Assembly: GCA_000727475.1 (NCBI GenBank)
Contig: KL647304.1
Span: 1,799,217 to 1,863,216, forward strand
Origin: Sarcocystis neurona
Lineage: Eukaryota; Apicomplexa; Conoidasida; Eucoccidiorida; Sarcocystidae
Length of the DNA: 64,000 bases
Direction: 5' to 3'
Part shown: in pieces, positions 54,420-64,000 of the stretch
Position numbering within the stretch: the first letter of the stretch is position 1
How the letters are laid out: each line of letters starts with the position of its first letter
Notes under the pieces: generated by a model
The model's database searches: none
Told to the model about the DNA's origin: nothing
What the model saw: the letters and a program-made list of their open reading frames with translations, nothing else
Program-made: the position numbers and the translations under genes

Positions 54420-57220
54420 AGGGATAAAGGAAAATAAGTTAGACGGAATAGGAATAAAAAAGGCATGCACACAAAGAGAAGAGAAGAACGCACAGGGCTA
54501 ACCAGGCAGAAAAGAGAATGGAAAGAAACAAAAATGTTTGACAAGAAACTGCAAGGAAGGTCCACTTGGGATACATTCAAACACGAGATTCTTGCAGATA
54601 TACAAACAGGCGTATACATGTGTGAGCATGCAGATATATATATATATATATACATATATATATGACTATATTTACTTGCATTTGTGTGTTCACACAGATA
54701 CATTGATATGTATGTATGTATGTATATATATATATGTATGCACGAAACTGCAGATGTATCCGTACGAATGGCATATATGTCCGTACAGATGTAGAACTGT
54801 CTGCGTAGTTGCCTGGATTAAACAAATATAAGAAACTGACGTGCACATGCACACATATTCCTTTACCACACATAATACTGTGGAATTCACATATATGCAT
54901 ATATATATACATATATGTATGAGTATCTTTGCATGTTCATCTATACCTATAGATATTGTCTCTGTGTACATACATATATATAAGTGTGAGTACACACATA
55001 TACACATAAATGAATACACACATAAATAGACACGTATGTTACATTTGTTCGTGTACGTACTTACAAAGAGCTAATACATGTATGCACGTGTATCTACAAC
55101 CATCCGTATAGTTCGGATATATCCACACGTATATATCTATACGCGGGTATACATATCTCTATACGTCTTCAGACCCGTGTGTTCATACATGTGTATATAC
55201 ACACACGAATTCACAAACATATACCTACAGAGCAAGAACAATGTATGCACTTCTGTGTATTCATCCCTGTGTAATCATACGTGTGTGTCCATACACGATA
55301 AGCACATATATATATATATATATATGGATATATATGTATCCCTCTATTTGTATATACGCATGCGTATGTGAACATAGTACATATTGCTATATACGTCCAT
55401 ACGTATTTCTCTGCACGCGTGAGACATGTGTAATTTCAGCTTCAGATCAAAAATCTTCACACCTATGAAAAAGTGCAGCCGCATGTTTGGGTAACTGTAT
55501 ATATTTGTGTGTATATATATATATGTATATACGTGGATAAATATACACATGAAGAATCTTTAATCTGCATGAGACTTGTCGCGAGTTCAATAGAATTGTC
55601 GCTCGGCGCCACTTGCCTATCGATTGAGACGTCTACTCATATACTGGAGTGTATGTGTGTATGCATGTGTACGTCTATGTATATACGTGCATGAATATAT
55701 ATGTTTGTATGTACTTATATATATATATGTATGTATCTATGCATATATATATATATAGTTGTGTATGTATATATACGTATATATAGGCGTGTCTATGCAT
55801 GGATATATTTGTACTTACATGTGTGTGTATACAGATATATGTATGTATACACGTATACATATATGTCTATACGTGCAAATACATGTATGTATGTACGTCT
55901 ACGTATATGCGTATGTACGTGCACGTCTGGATGTGAATATGTATGTCCACGTATACATATGTACGTATTTATGCATGTACACAAATGTTTGTATGTGTGT
56001 ATGTATACGCATATTTATGTACGTGCCTGCGTATACGCTTAGCTACGTGTGCACCATCTGTATTTAGATATCTGGACCAGATCAGTAGATAAGGCAATAT
56101 CGACGGGCGGGTAGATACATGCGTTTGCTTTTTTCAAAGCGCGCAAAGTCGTGACTCACTTTTTAGGGAGGATCAAGCGAGAAGGTTTGTGATATTGAAT
56201 CTGTGTCTCATTTTCTCTTTTAAGAGAGTGTCCCTTTCTTGCGCGCCGTCTATAATTTACCAGCTGCAGAGCAAAGACGCGTGTTAAAACGCTTGAGTGA
56301 GTCACTCCCTCTCTACACATGTGTACATTCTTTGAAGACTGAGACGGGGAAAAAGTGTGACAGGCGCGGATACGGTAGACGTGCGCAGAACAGGGCATGT
56401 CAGATAACGCGGAACCAAGAGAAAATACTGTACAAATATATGTGTACATATGTATATATATAGATATATATGGGAATGTACAAACATAAGGACATCTGAC
56501 TGAAGTGCATACACATATATATATGTACATATCAATGTACGAGGGGGCGCATGTGACATGTATGCGTCTGGTGAAGAATGTATATATTCAAGAAAATTCG
56601 ATTTGCAGTACACATATATATGGATAAACTACAAGAAAGACAGACATATCTACATATATGCGTATGTACGAGGATACACACGTACAAGCGGAAATTCACA
56701 TGCTTCAGGCAATGTATATACATATATATGTGGGTGAGTGAATAAAGAGACACATTTGTATACAGGTGAAGACAGATAATAAAGAGCGAGAGAGAGAGTT
56801 ATCCGTCTTGGTTTATATGAGTGTGAAGAGAGCACTCCGGAGAGAGCAAAGAGGACGTATCTATAAGACGTGTGGAGACAACCTTCTCCGTGTAAGTATG
56901 GTCCGTATGACTGGGTCACGGTGCATGTTTATGTCGAAACAAACTCCACGTATGCGGAACGAAAAAGAAGGGCTTTATGAATTTGAAGTTGGCATGAACT
57001 GAGCAACGAAAAGGAAAACAATACAGGTCCAACGAAAATGAACGCGAGAGGAGCGGCTGTAGGAAATACAAAATTAGAGTGAAAAAAGAAAGCGTGCGTG
57101 GACGGGCAAGTGGTTGCGCGTACATACGTAAACGTGCATATGTAAAGTGGAATGCATCTCTGTGAACGTCTTGTGTATACGTGTGCGTCTAAGTAGACTA
57201 CAGATGTAGATAGATGACGG
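54420..57220. repeat. long alternating purine-pyrimidine spacer
   Basis: Mostly TATATG, TACGTA, CATGTG and TGTATG words (densest at 54620-54760, 55080-55400 and 55630-56045) with short unique islands. A short minus-strand stretch at 56156-56400 (for example LQLVNYRRRARKGHSLKREN) has mixed composition but no support as an exon. Confidence 0.75.
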
Positions 57221-57329
57221 CGTGCTCAAGAAGTGTACCAAACCGAGCGACACAGGGGATACTGGATACAAAATTGCGGCCTACCCACGAATATATGGGA
57301 ATATACGTTGTACAAGGAGAGAGATGGAA

Positions 57330-57520
57330 GAGATAGAGAGTATAAATATGCGTACGTATATCTGTACGCAGATATATACACGTGTATGGCAAAGGAGGAA
57401 AAGAAATTCTGTAGATACAGTAGAGACTATGCATATGCGTATGAATATCGGTACGCACATATATACATGGGTGTGGCAAAGAAGGAAGAGAAAACCCTAT
57501 AGATACGGATACTTTGACGT
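57330..57520. repeat. ~89-bp direct repeat, two copies
   Basis: Copies around 57345-57430 and 57435-57520 share ATATGCGTA, TATCxGTACGCA, ATATATACA, TGTGGCAAAG/TATGGCAAAG, GGAAGAGAAA/GGAAAAGAAA and TAGATACxG. The GGCAAAG box lies at about 57386 and 57475. Confidence 0.7.
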
Positions 57521-57955
57521 AGGCACAGACATAGAGGGAGAGATAATTGTAGTGTACACAGACGGATACAGAGAGGGAGGCAGGGGACCCTAAGACGCAG
57601 ATGTGTAAGTGAGTATTCAACGCATGTGTACAGACGCATACAGAGAAATGTAAAGAATTATTGCTGTGCAATTTTTCAACGTGAAGGTATACAAAGAAAC
57701 AAAAAAAGAGCATTACGAGTGGCACGAACAGGGGGAAGTACACAAGGCCGAAGTTTACACCCACACTTCCTTGTGATGTGTAGACGAGGAAAAGGCTCCA
57801 GCGCACAAGTAGCGTAATGATACATATACTTGTACATATGTATATATATATATATGTATATAGGCGTACATGTAGTTTGATATGTAGTATATTCGACATA
57901 ATATGTGTACGGACACACGTAGGGTACGTATCAAGCTCAGATACAGTGGGCACGG

Positions 57956-58375
57956 TTATTCGGTACCTATCGACGAGGACGTAGACGCGTCGACGTTCTT
58001 ATCTTTGCCTGTCTTCCGTCAGCAGAAAGTATCAAAACAGTAAAGGTGAGAAAACAAAAAGGAGGGGAGTCAATTCACCTGCGTTTGTATCCCCCTCGTA
58101 CCTCTTCTTGACCCAGACTCTGCGGGACGAGCTGCTGCAAATTTTTCCACATTTCTCGAAACATGAATTTTCCGCAATTTATTTCCATCTAATAAGAAAT
58201 ACGACTACAATTATAGTCAAAGTGCCGCAATAGAATCTGCAAGGCACCCACCGGAGGAAATAACGTCGTTCTTGTCTCCCTCCCGGGAGCGTGCATCGCA
58301 GTTTGCCCTCTTTCGAGCAGGCAGAAATGCAATAGCAGCCACACTATTTATCTGCTGGTAGAGCTCCGCCTTCAT
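57956..58375 (-). CDS. candidate three-exon small protein
   Basis: By-eye model on the minus strand: exons 58375-58252, 58188-58102 and 58008-57956. Both introns are GT-AG (donors GTGGGT and GTACGA; acceptors CTTATTAG and GAAGACAG; 63 and 93 bp) and both junctions are phase 1. This gives 87 residues from ATG to TAA: MKAELYQQINSVAAIAFLPA, RKRANCDARSREGDKNDVIS, then a basic stretch (GNKLRKIHVSRNVEKFAAAR) and an end rich in Ser/Thr. Exon 2 is also open in another frame (MEINCGKFMFREMWKNLQQL), which could belong to a different transcript. No family is recognised. The exons are short, so chance assembly is a real possibility. Confidence 0.3.
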
Positions 58376-58588
58376 ACTAGTAATACACACACAAAGAAAG
58401 AAGGTCGTCCACGACTCCTCCAGTCTTGAGTCTTTTCTTCTATTTGAGTGGAGCTTATACACGTCCTACGAGAGACACACACATTCCTACATGCCTACGT
58501 ACGTACGCATGTCTGCATAGAAATGTATACATATATATGTAGACATATGAATATAAACTTATTTATGTATATGTATATATATTTCTGT

Positions 58589-59324
58589 CTATGATGGAAG
58601 ATCGTAACTGCCTAGGTCTGCACGGCAGAAGTTGAGGAAATCGCAAGCTTCTGGTGCACTGAATCCAACAGACACACACATTAGTATCTGTATTAAATAT
58701 TTCACTAAGCAGGGGCAAGGAAATGCATACCAGACCCGTAAGTCTCTTTGTACGAATGTATGCAGGTCTTACGCGTCTAAACGATACACTTGGGCACCAT
58801 GACCTCGCCAGTTGGCTTTCAAATGCTATTCCTTTCTGTAAAGGTACTTCACCTCTTTTCTCTTGAGTAGAAGATGCGAAAGTGAGAGTCAATATGCTAC
58901 GCAGTGTGTTCTTCTACGATGTGTGCCCCTGCGGTAGACGCTGCGGTCCCTACCATACACACAGGCAGATATATTCAACGTTCTCTCTCCTACCAAGCGA
59001 AGCTGCGGGGTTCCAATCTCTGGAAAAGGCCGCTATTGCAGGTAGGAACAATTAGACACTTTCTGTGTTTCTGCGAGAAAGAGCTGTCCACCTTGCAAAA
59101 AGACAAGTTCATTCCACTGGTCGGTGTCACTTCTGCGGTCTGCCGGTCCACTCGCCCACGCTGGAGCTCTTCTTTACATGAACAATGCTAATGCAAAAGT
59201 ACATGACATGCACGCGCGTTAGCTGTTATTTTTAGGAAGTCAGGAGAGGGCGCAAGTCTTGATTATGCCGCCTCCCTACACTAGAAGCGGACTCTTTACG
59301 CACGTCGCCAGGTATGCACGACAT
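58589..59324 (-). CDS. candidate five-exon small protein
   Basis: By-eye minus-strand model: exons 59324-59280, 59187-59092, 59032-58994, 58825-58773 and 58658-58589. All four introns are GT-AG (donors GTAGGG, GTGGAC, GTAGGA and GTAAGA; acceptors GCATTAG, GCAATAG, GGAATAG and GATTCAG). Phases are 0, 0, 0 and 2, total 303 nt, giving 100 residues from ATG to TAG. Pieces: MSCIPGDVRKESASS, RQTAEVTPTSGMNLSFCK, RPFPEIGTPQLRL, HLKANWRGHGAQVYRLD and PEACDFLNFCRADLGSYDLP. The phase-consistent chain is encouraging, but GTGGAC is a weak donor and exons are as short as 39 nt. I recognise no family. Confidence 0.35.
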
Positions 59325-59519
59325 AGTATGTATACACACGCATACATATATATACATATATATATATATATACGTGAGTTGAGATGGTCGATCTAAAAAG
59401 TGATACATAGCTACACAGACATGCATAATGTACGTATGGGGATGTGTAGACGTGTGCCACTACAGGCCTACGTAAATAGCCAGCTACCGTTCACATGGGT
59501 GCATACAGTACACACGTGT
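59325..59519. other. microsatellite-bearing spacer
   Basis: A TATATA run at 59341-59372 in otherwise unique sequence. No gene seen. Confidence 0.6.
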
Positions 59520-60322
59520 CTACGGATATAGCCGGCTGTCGAAGACAGCGGCGCACGTACTAAAGCAAAATGAGTGTGCACAGCTTCGTCCTTCATGGCA
59601 GTGAGTGACGTGTGTATGCTGGATTCTGGTGCGGATCTTGACTGGTAGCAGAACTGCAGCTAATGATGCTTCTGCTGTCTTGTGGATTGTTGGGTCCTCT
59701 TGCCCTGATACTGCTGCGGTGGCGGCTGCTGCCGCTATGGCGGTCGCTGCTACCCGTGCTGCTCCGGCGTTTTCGGCCATTGCTGCAACTGTTGTTGCCT
59801 CTGTGTTTTTCATCGTTGCTGAGACTGAGGGGGCACTTGTTTTGCTGTCGCAGGAGGAACAGACTCTTTGTGGTAACAACAGCAGACGTTGACGGCTACT
59901 ACGTGTGCAGTTGCCACTGCTACCTGTGCGTCTTCCCGCTGCGCATTTGCTGCCCCCAAGACTGACAGTTCTCGTAGTAGTACTTCCGGGGATACCACTA
60001 GGACTGATCGTCGTGATGACACTAGTATTAATAGTGACACATAGTAGGAGGAGTGATGCGTTAAAAGGTAGTTCTTACGGGAATAGCGATGTAAGTGCTG
60101 GAGTGAAAATAATGGAATTTTCGTAGTATTACCTGTAGTCGCAGGTGAGATAATAAGAGGACGAGTGGCAGTAAAAGGAGAAGCAAAAGGCGTTATAAAA
60201 GTAGGAGGTGGAGCGGTTGCAATAATGGTGGGACCGGAAATAGCAGCAGTCCCGCTTCTAGGCGGAGGAAAAATCCTACTGCGTATGATTAGGGAACAAT
60301 AACAGTGGTAACGAAACATCAT
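59520..60322 (-). CDS. Ala/Thr-rich hypothetical, two overlapping frames (exon candidates)
   Basis: Two minus-strand frames overlap at 59810-59879. The upstream one (60322-59810) reads a Thr/Pro/Ala part (ISGPTIIATAPPPTFITPFA, TTGNTTKIP) and then SVLVVSPEVLLRELSVLGAA, NAQREDAQVAVATAHVVAV. The downstream one (59879-59520) reads TMKNTEATTVAAMAENAGAA, SGQEDPTIHKTAEASLAAVL and a Cys/His-rich end. A splice or frame change near 59810-59880 could join them. The plus strand here is a decayed GTAGTA/CTGCTG sequence. Composition favours the minus strand. No family, and limits are uncertain. Confidence 0.3.
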
Positions 60323-61967
60323 CCATTGCTAATTGTAGGAGTGACGGTAATAGTAGCGCTGAGAATAGCAGTGGCAGCACTAGGAGGGGGCTAGATTGTT
60401 TTACACCTTCCTGCAAGAGTGCTTCTGAAACGTAGTGCAACTCGCAAGAGTGTGCCTACCAGACACTGCTTGCAGACGCATTGAAAATGAAACGCAGTGG
60501 CGTCGCTCGAGGTGCTGGTAATTTTAATAAAAACCTCGGGCGACGTCAACGTTCCAGCAAATGACAGGCTTTGTCGACTTTTCAAAGGAGCACACGTCGA
60601 CACAATCTAGCTCGTGAGCGGTTCCCGATTCAGTACTTCTGACTTTTAGTGGTGCTTCCACTGATGGTTGAGAGCGAGGAAGTGTGAAACTCGTGTAAAA
60701 GGAATTGCTTGGGCGACTCTATGTGGGAACTGGAGCGCTGGATGAATCTGACCAGTAAGTTTGAGCTGATCACGTCTTCCAAAACCACAAGTACGGATCT
60801 TCAGATCGGATCCGGCAACTCGATGCTAAGCAACCGACACCTCCGAAGATTTTATGCTCTTAACCAGATCATCTACACTAGCGCGCCGCACAGCAGTCGG
60901 AACCCTGTTGTGCATCCACAGCGCTCTCCTTCGCGCTCGCTCAGCGCGTACATATATGTATATATATATATATATGCGTAGATATATGTATACATATGTC
61001 TCCGTGTACGTAACTGGATGATGCATCGCTACGTAGGCATATACGTACACATATGTATATATATGTGTACCAGTGTATATATACGCGCCTGTAGTGTGTG
61101 GATCTACCCATACATGCATATGTGCAGATGATATCTTGTTACATGCATATGAATGTATGTCCACGTATACGTGTTGCAGATCCGTTTTAACTGCGCGGAC
61201 AACGCGCAGCAAATCCCTGCTTATGCCCGCTGGAACAGAGACCGGTGCACGCTGGCATAAGTACACTTAGAGGAGGAGTGCGCCCAAGTGCAGAGGGCGG
61301 CCACTCTTTAATGCATTTCTTGACTCTATAGATAATATCTCGTTATGTCTTTTCACAGACAACAGCGACAAGTGTAATCCTAATTGTTTCCATGCACAAC
61401 CCGGTTCGAAGGTGTTTTCATTCTACACCGCAAAGGTATCCCACACAGGTGAGCTCAAAGGTGAATGGTTCTGGTATTGTCACGTGGTTCTAAGCGCACC
61501 TACGTCGCTGTATGAGTACAATATTGCAAGAAACAGCTTCCTCGTTGATGCCTGTGGATGAAGTGGAATCAACTCAGGTAACTATCGTTGCCTTTTTTGA
61601 CTCACCGCTGTACATCTACACGCTTGTTGACAGTTCCCTTCGACTTCGTTTCCAAGGAAGGCTATGAGTGTATTGTACTACTTTGAAGAACCCTGCAACG
61701 TGGCGCTTCGTGTAGTTCTCCTTTATCAATCTGAAGGCTTCCTCCCCGACCACAAAAAATTCAACTCAGTAGTCGCACTTGAGTATACGCCTACACACGC
61801 ATATACGCAGAGACAATGTGAACGATATGAAGGTATATATATTTTATACGTTCATACACGGTTGTATATAACCCGACGTCAGTCTGTCTGTCTGGCTGTC
61901 TGTGTCCACGTGTAGACATATAAATGTGTATGTATACACATATGTGTACGAGCGTGTGTACATACGA
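60323..61967. other. unique region with competing exon-like segments
   Basis: Short stop-free segments bounded by plausible AG and GT occur on both strands. On the minus strand: PAGISRDLLRVVRAVKTDLQ near 61180-61255 and GEEAFRLIKENYTKRHVAGF near 61660-61760. On the plus strand: GSKVFSFYTAKVSHTGELKG and EWFWYCHVVLSAP near 61410-61500. They cannot be joined in phase with confidence. A TATATA microsatellite lies at 60950-61080. A gene is likely somewhere here but its structure is not resolved. Confidence 0.4.
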
Positions 61968-62383
61968 CTACACGTATGAATGTGTATTTGTATACGAGTG
62001 ATTCCCACGGTGCAGGAGGGACACAAGCGAATGCGAGACAGCAGCACCCTTACAGTCGACGTGCCCCTCTGTTTTCTTTCTAGACTCGAGTTTGTAGAGG
62101 AAGAATTTCTTCTCAGTGAAGACGTCAGTTACTTCAAATTTTCTTACGCCTCAAGAAGACGTAGCTCAGCCTCCCCAGGATGTCGGCACTCATTTCTGAA
62201 ACGACGCGCGCAAACTGGATGAGTCACACGGAACTCCTGGGCCAACTTCCCTAGGAGGTAGGCATTTATGTATAAGAAAAAGATTGCAGATTCATGGTGT
62301 GCACTCGAGAATATCGCATCTGTTTCGAACGACGAGGAAGCCCTGGTGGAGATGGTGTGACGCCCTCTTATCGATTCAGGAAG
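61968..62383 (-). CDS. two minus-strand exon candidates of an unknown gene
   Basis: Segment 62383-62148 is open for 78 codons after an acceptor-like CAACTAG and ends at a GTAAGA donor. It reads mixed sequence such as SSSFETDAIFSSAHHESAIF, FLYINAYLLGKLAQEF and CRHPGEAELRLLEA. Segment 62150-61968 is open for 60 codons in another frame: KFEVTDVFTEKKFFLYKLES and GHVDCKGAAVSHSLVSLLHR, ending at GTGTAG. Both look protein-like and neither is low-complexity. The two abut, so they cannot both be exons with the limits given; an internal donor in the first would be needed. No family is recognised. Confidence 0.3.
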
Positions 62384-64000
62384 CTAGTTGACTAAGGAAG
62401 AAGCATCTGCATATATATTATCTCCTCCACCTAACCCACGGTGCTGAGGTAGTGTAGCGAAGCCAAGGTGTGCCCGTGCGATATATCATTTGTGTACTCA
62501 CTAGCGCGAAGTCAAATAGGCGTGGGGGCACGTATATATGTATATATATATGTATATGCGCACGAAGGTGTGCACAGGAGAGGCTCTCCTACGTATTTAA
62601 GTCCCTAAAGACATAGTGAACATGCGTATACGTCAAGACACATAAACTCTAAATGTTTGGACGCACTTACGCCTGGTCTCTGCATCCATACATACACGTG
62701 TTGTTTCTGCCCACAGCCCAACTAATTCGGACACCGCTGTTACCAATTGCAGGACACTTAGCACATCCAGTTAGATGAACCTATATGTGTACGTACACAC
62801 GTTGCGGTAAGCACGAGTCTTTGTATGCATTTCGATAGTACTTGTTGACCTGTGCTTGGACAAATACACGCGCAGGCTGTCCGTCCACACTCCAATACAG
62901 ACGTGGGATGCTTGCAGAGATGTGTACACATATACGTGTGCGTACACTTCGCACATGCAAGCACGTGCGGTACGTAGGTGTATAAATGCGTGTCATTTGC
63001 TGCATGTCGTCGCAACCGTTTTTCCCACATCTCTACCTCACCATACTGTTTACACGAATCATGAGACTACTTCGCCCCCGTATATGCGAGCGCTTCTTTT
63101 ACAGTGAATCTGCGCTTCCGCAGATGACTGTGGTTGTCTTCTTCAGTGAGTTATCGAGTTTCAGCAAATTTTTCTCTTAGATGTTATCCAGACACATGTA
63201 TTTACATATATATGCCATCCTCGTGGGCATATATTTGTACGTCGTCATTAAAGAGTGGCAGCTGAAAAACTCCCTTCTGTGACTCTGCCGCAAAAGCTCG
63301 CTGCTGCTACCATTATGACATTTACACACGTATGCTTTTGATTAACTTATACATATTGTTGTATAAGGGCTTCGTTCTCTGAACTCAGACAACGGCACAT
63401 GTATACACACATATATACACGTATATGTGTGCAATTGTGGATGCAGGCATTTACGCTTCTGCAGTCCACCCAGGAGTATGCATTCGTGTGCCCACAGGTT
63501 AAGATGCATCTGTGTAGCAAAAAGTAGGACTTCCGTAACGCATTGTAACACCCCCATAGTAACACATTCAGAGAGACGTCTGATTCGAAAAAAAGCACAT
63601 ACGCATGTGCGTACGCACACGTGTAACGCGTCCTCTCACAACCGTTCACACGTGCATAAAGAGATACTTTTTATAGGCTGAATGGTGCCAGATGCGGTTG
63701 CTCAGCACTGTAAAAATTCTTTCTTCGACGTTGTTTAACCTCGGGAGCTCACAAAATGCATCTCTTCTGCAGCATCGCTTTAGGTGCACATGCCTGCGTA
63801 GCTATGTGCGCTAAGAGACATTCGGGTACACAAGTGCAATCATCCATACATGCAAAAGTATTTACGGATATGTGCATACATCTGTGCGTATACGTGACCC
63901 TTGTGGCGGACGTCGGTGACTCTAGTGCCTGCGTTGCTCTGAATTCTAGACTGCAGCGTCACGAAACCTTTCCACTCGTCGTTTTCTCCTGATGTCCCCG
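62384..64000. other. unique sequence without a supported gene
   Basis: A short TATATA run at 62535-62560 and Cys/Thr-rich short frames on the minus strand (62758-63030, 63342-63649) without features. An acceptor-like CTTTTACAG at 63105 is followed by a short plus-strand stretch ending at 63180. Nothing can be supported. Confidence 0.5.

Noticed and set aside
60709..60981. Plus-strand frame beginning MWELERWMNLT before a GTAAGT donor
   Set aside because: The donor looks good, but no downstream exon keeps a sensible frame and the read-through runs into a TATATA microsatellite.
1..64000. tRNA, rRNA and telomeric TTTAGGG arrays
   Set aside because: No tRNA cloverleaf, rRNA-like stretch or telomere repeat was noticed by eye; a tRNAscan-SE and Rfam search would be needed to exclude them formally.

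Overview
The window looks like nuclear DNA of an Eimeria species (coccidian apicomplexan). The signs are long CAG/CTG trinucleotide tracts read as poly-Ala/Gln/Ser/Leu, alternation of repeat-rich with repeat-poor blocks, TATATG-type microsatellites in spacers, genes split by GT-AG introns, and an apicomplexan AP2 domain. Two assembly gaps (19346-20225 and 38911-39406) fall in repeats. The species cannot be fixed from the sequence alone.

Only two genes are recognised by family. (1) A plus-strand AP2-domain (ApiAP2-type) gene ends at 27802. Its last four exons (about 21485-21573, 24035-24192, 27311-27438, 27687-27802) join in phase, and the AP2 domain is split by a 3.1-kb intron holding a 1.6-kb polypurine tract. 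(2) A minus-strand gene at 31186-32514 encodes the RNA polymerase I subunit RPA12/A12.2. It has both zinc ribbons and the catalytic RSADE motif, but is stretched to 442 residues by low-complexity insertions.

Layout: 1-2.5 kb holds an ~82-bp tandem repeat and an Ala/Ser-rich minus-strand reading frame. 2.5-4.66 kb is AT-microsatellite spacer with a GCATGC repeat array. 4.66-20.5 kb is almost entirely CAG/CTG repeat with a few exon-like minus-strand stretches, a pyrimidine-rich block (10.2-12.5 kb) and a 65-bp tandem array (17 kb). 20.5-27.8 kb is the AP2 gene. 28.6-30.3 kb is a GCATGC-dense unique region. 31.2-32.5 kb is RPA12. 32.5-35.6 kb is spacer with a 56-59-bp array that shares a palindromic core with the 17-kb array. 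35.6-48.6 kb is again CAG/CTG-rich, with three plausible low-complexity protein frames. 48.6-52.9 kb is spacer. 52.9-54.2 kb encodes a Ser-rich single-pass membrane protein candidate (minus). 54.4-57.9 kb is alternating purine-pyrimidine microsatellite. 57.95-62.4 kb has minus-strand segments that can be joined into small spliced genes, but none has recognisable homology. The last 1.6 kb shows nothing supportable.

I see no operon-like organisation. The two recognised proteins would act in gene expression (AP2 nucleic-acid binding; rRNA transcription), but nothing in the sequence shows a functional link between them. In the CAG/CTG blocks stop codons are rare on both strands, so frame openness there is weak evidence for coding, and confidences are set accordingly.
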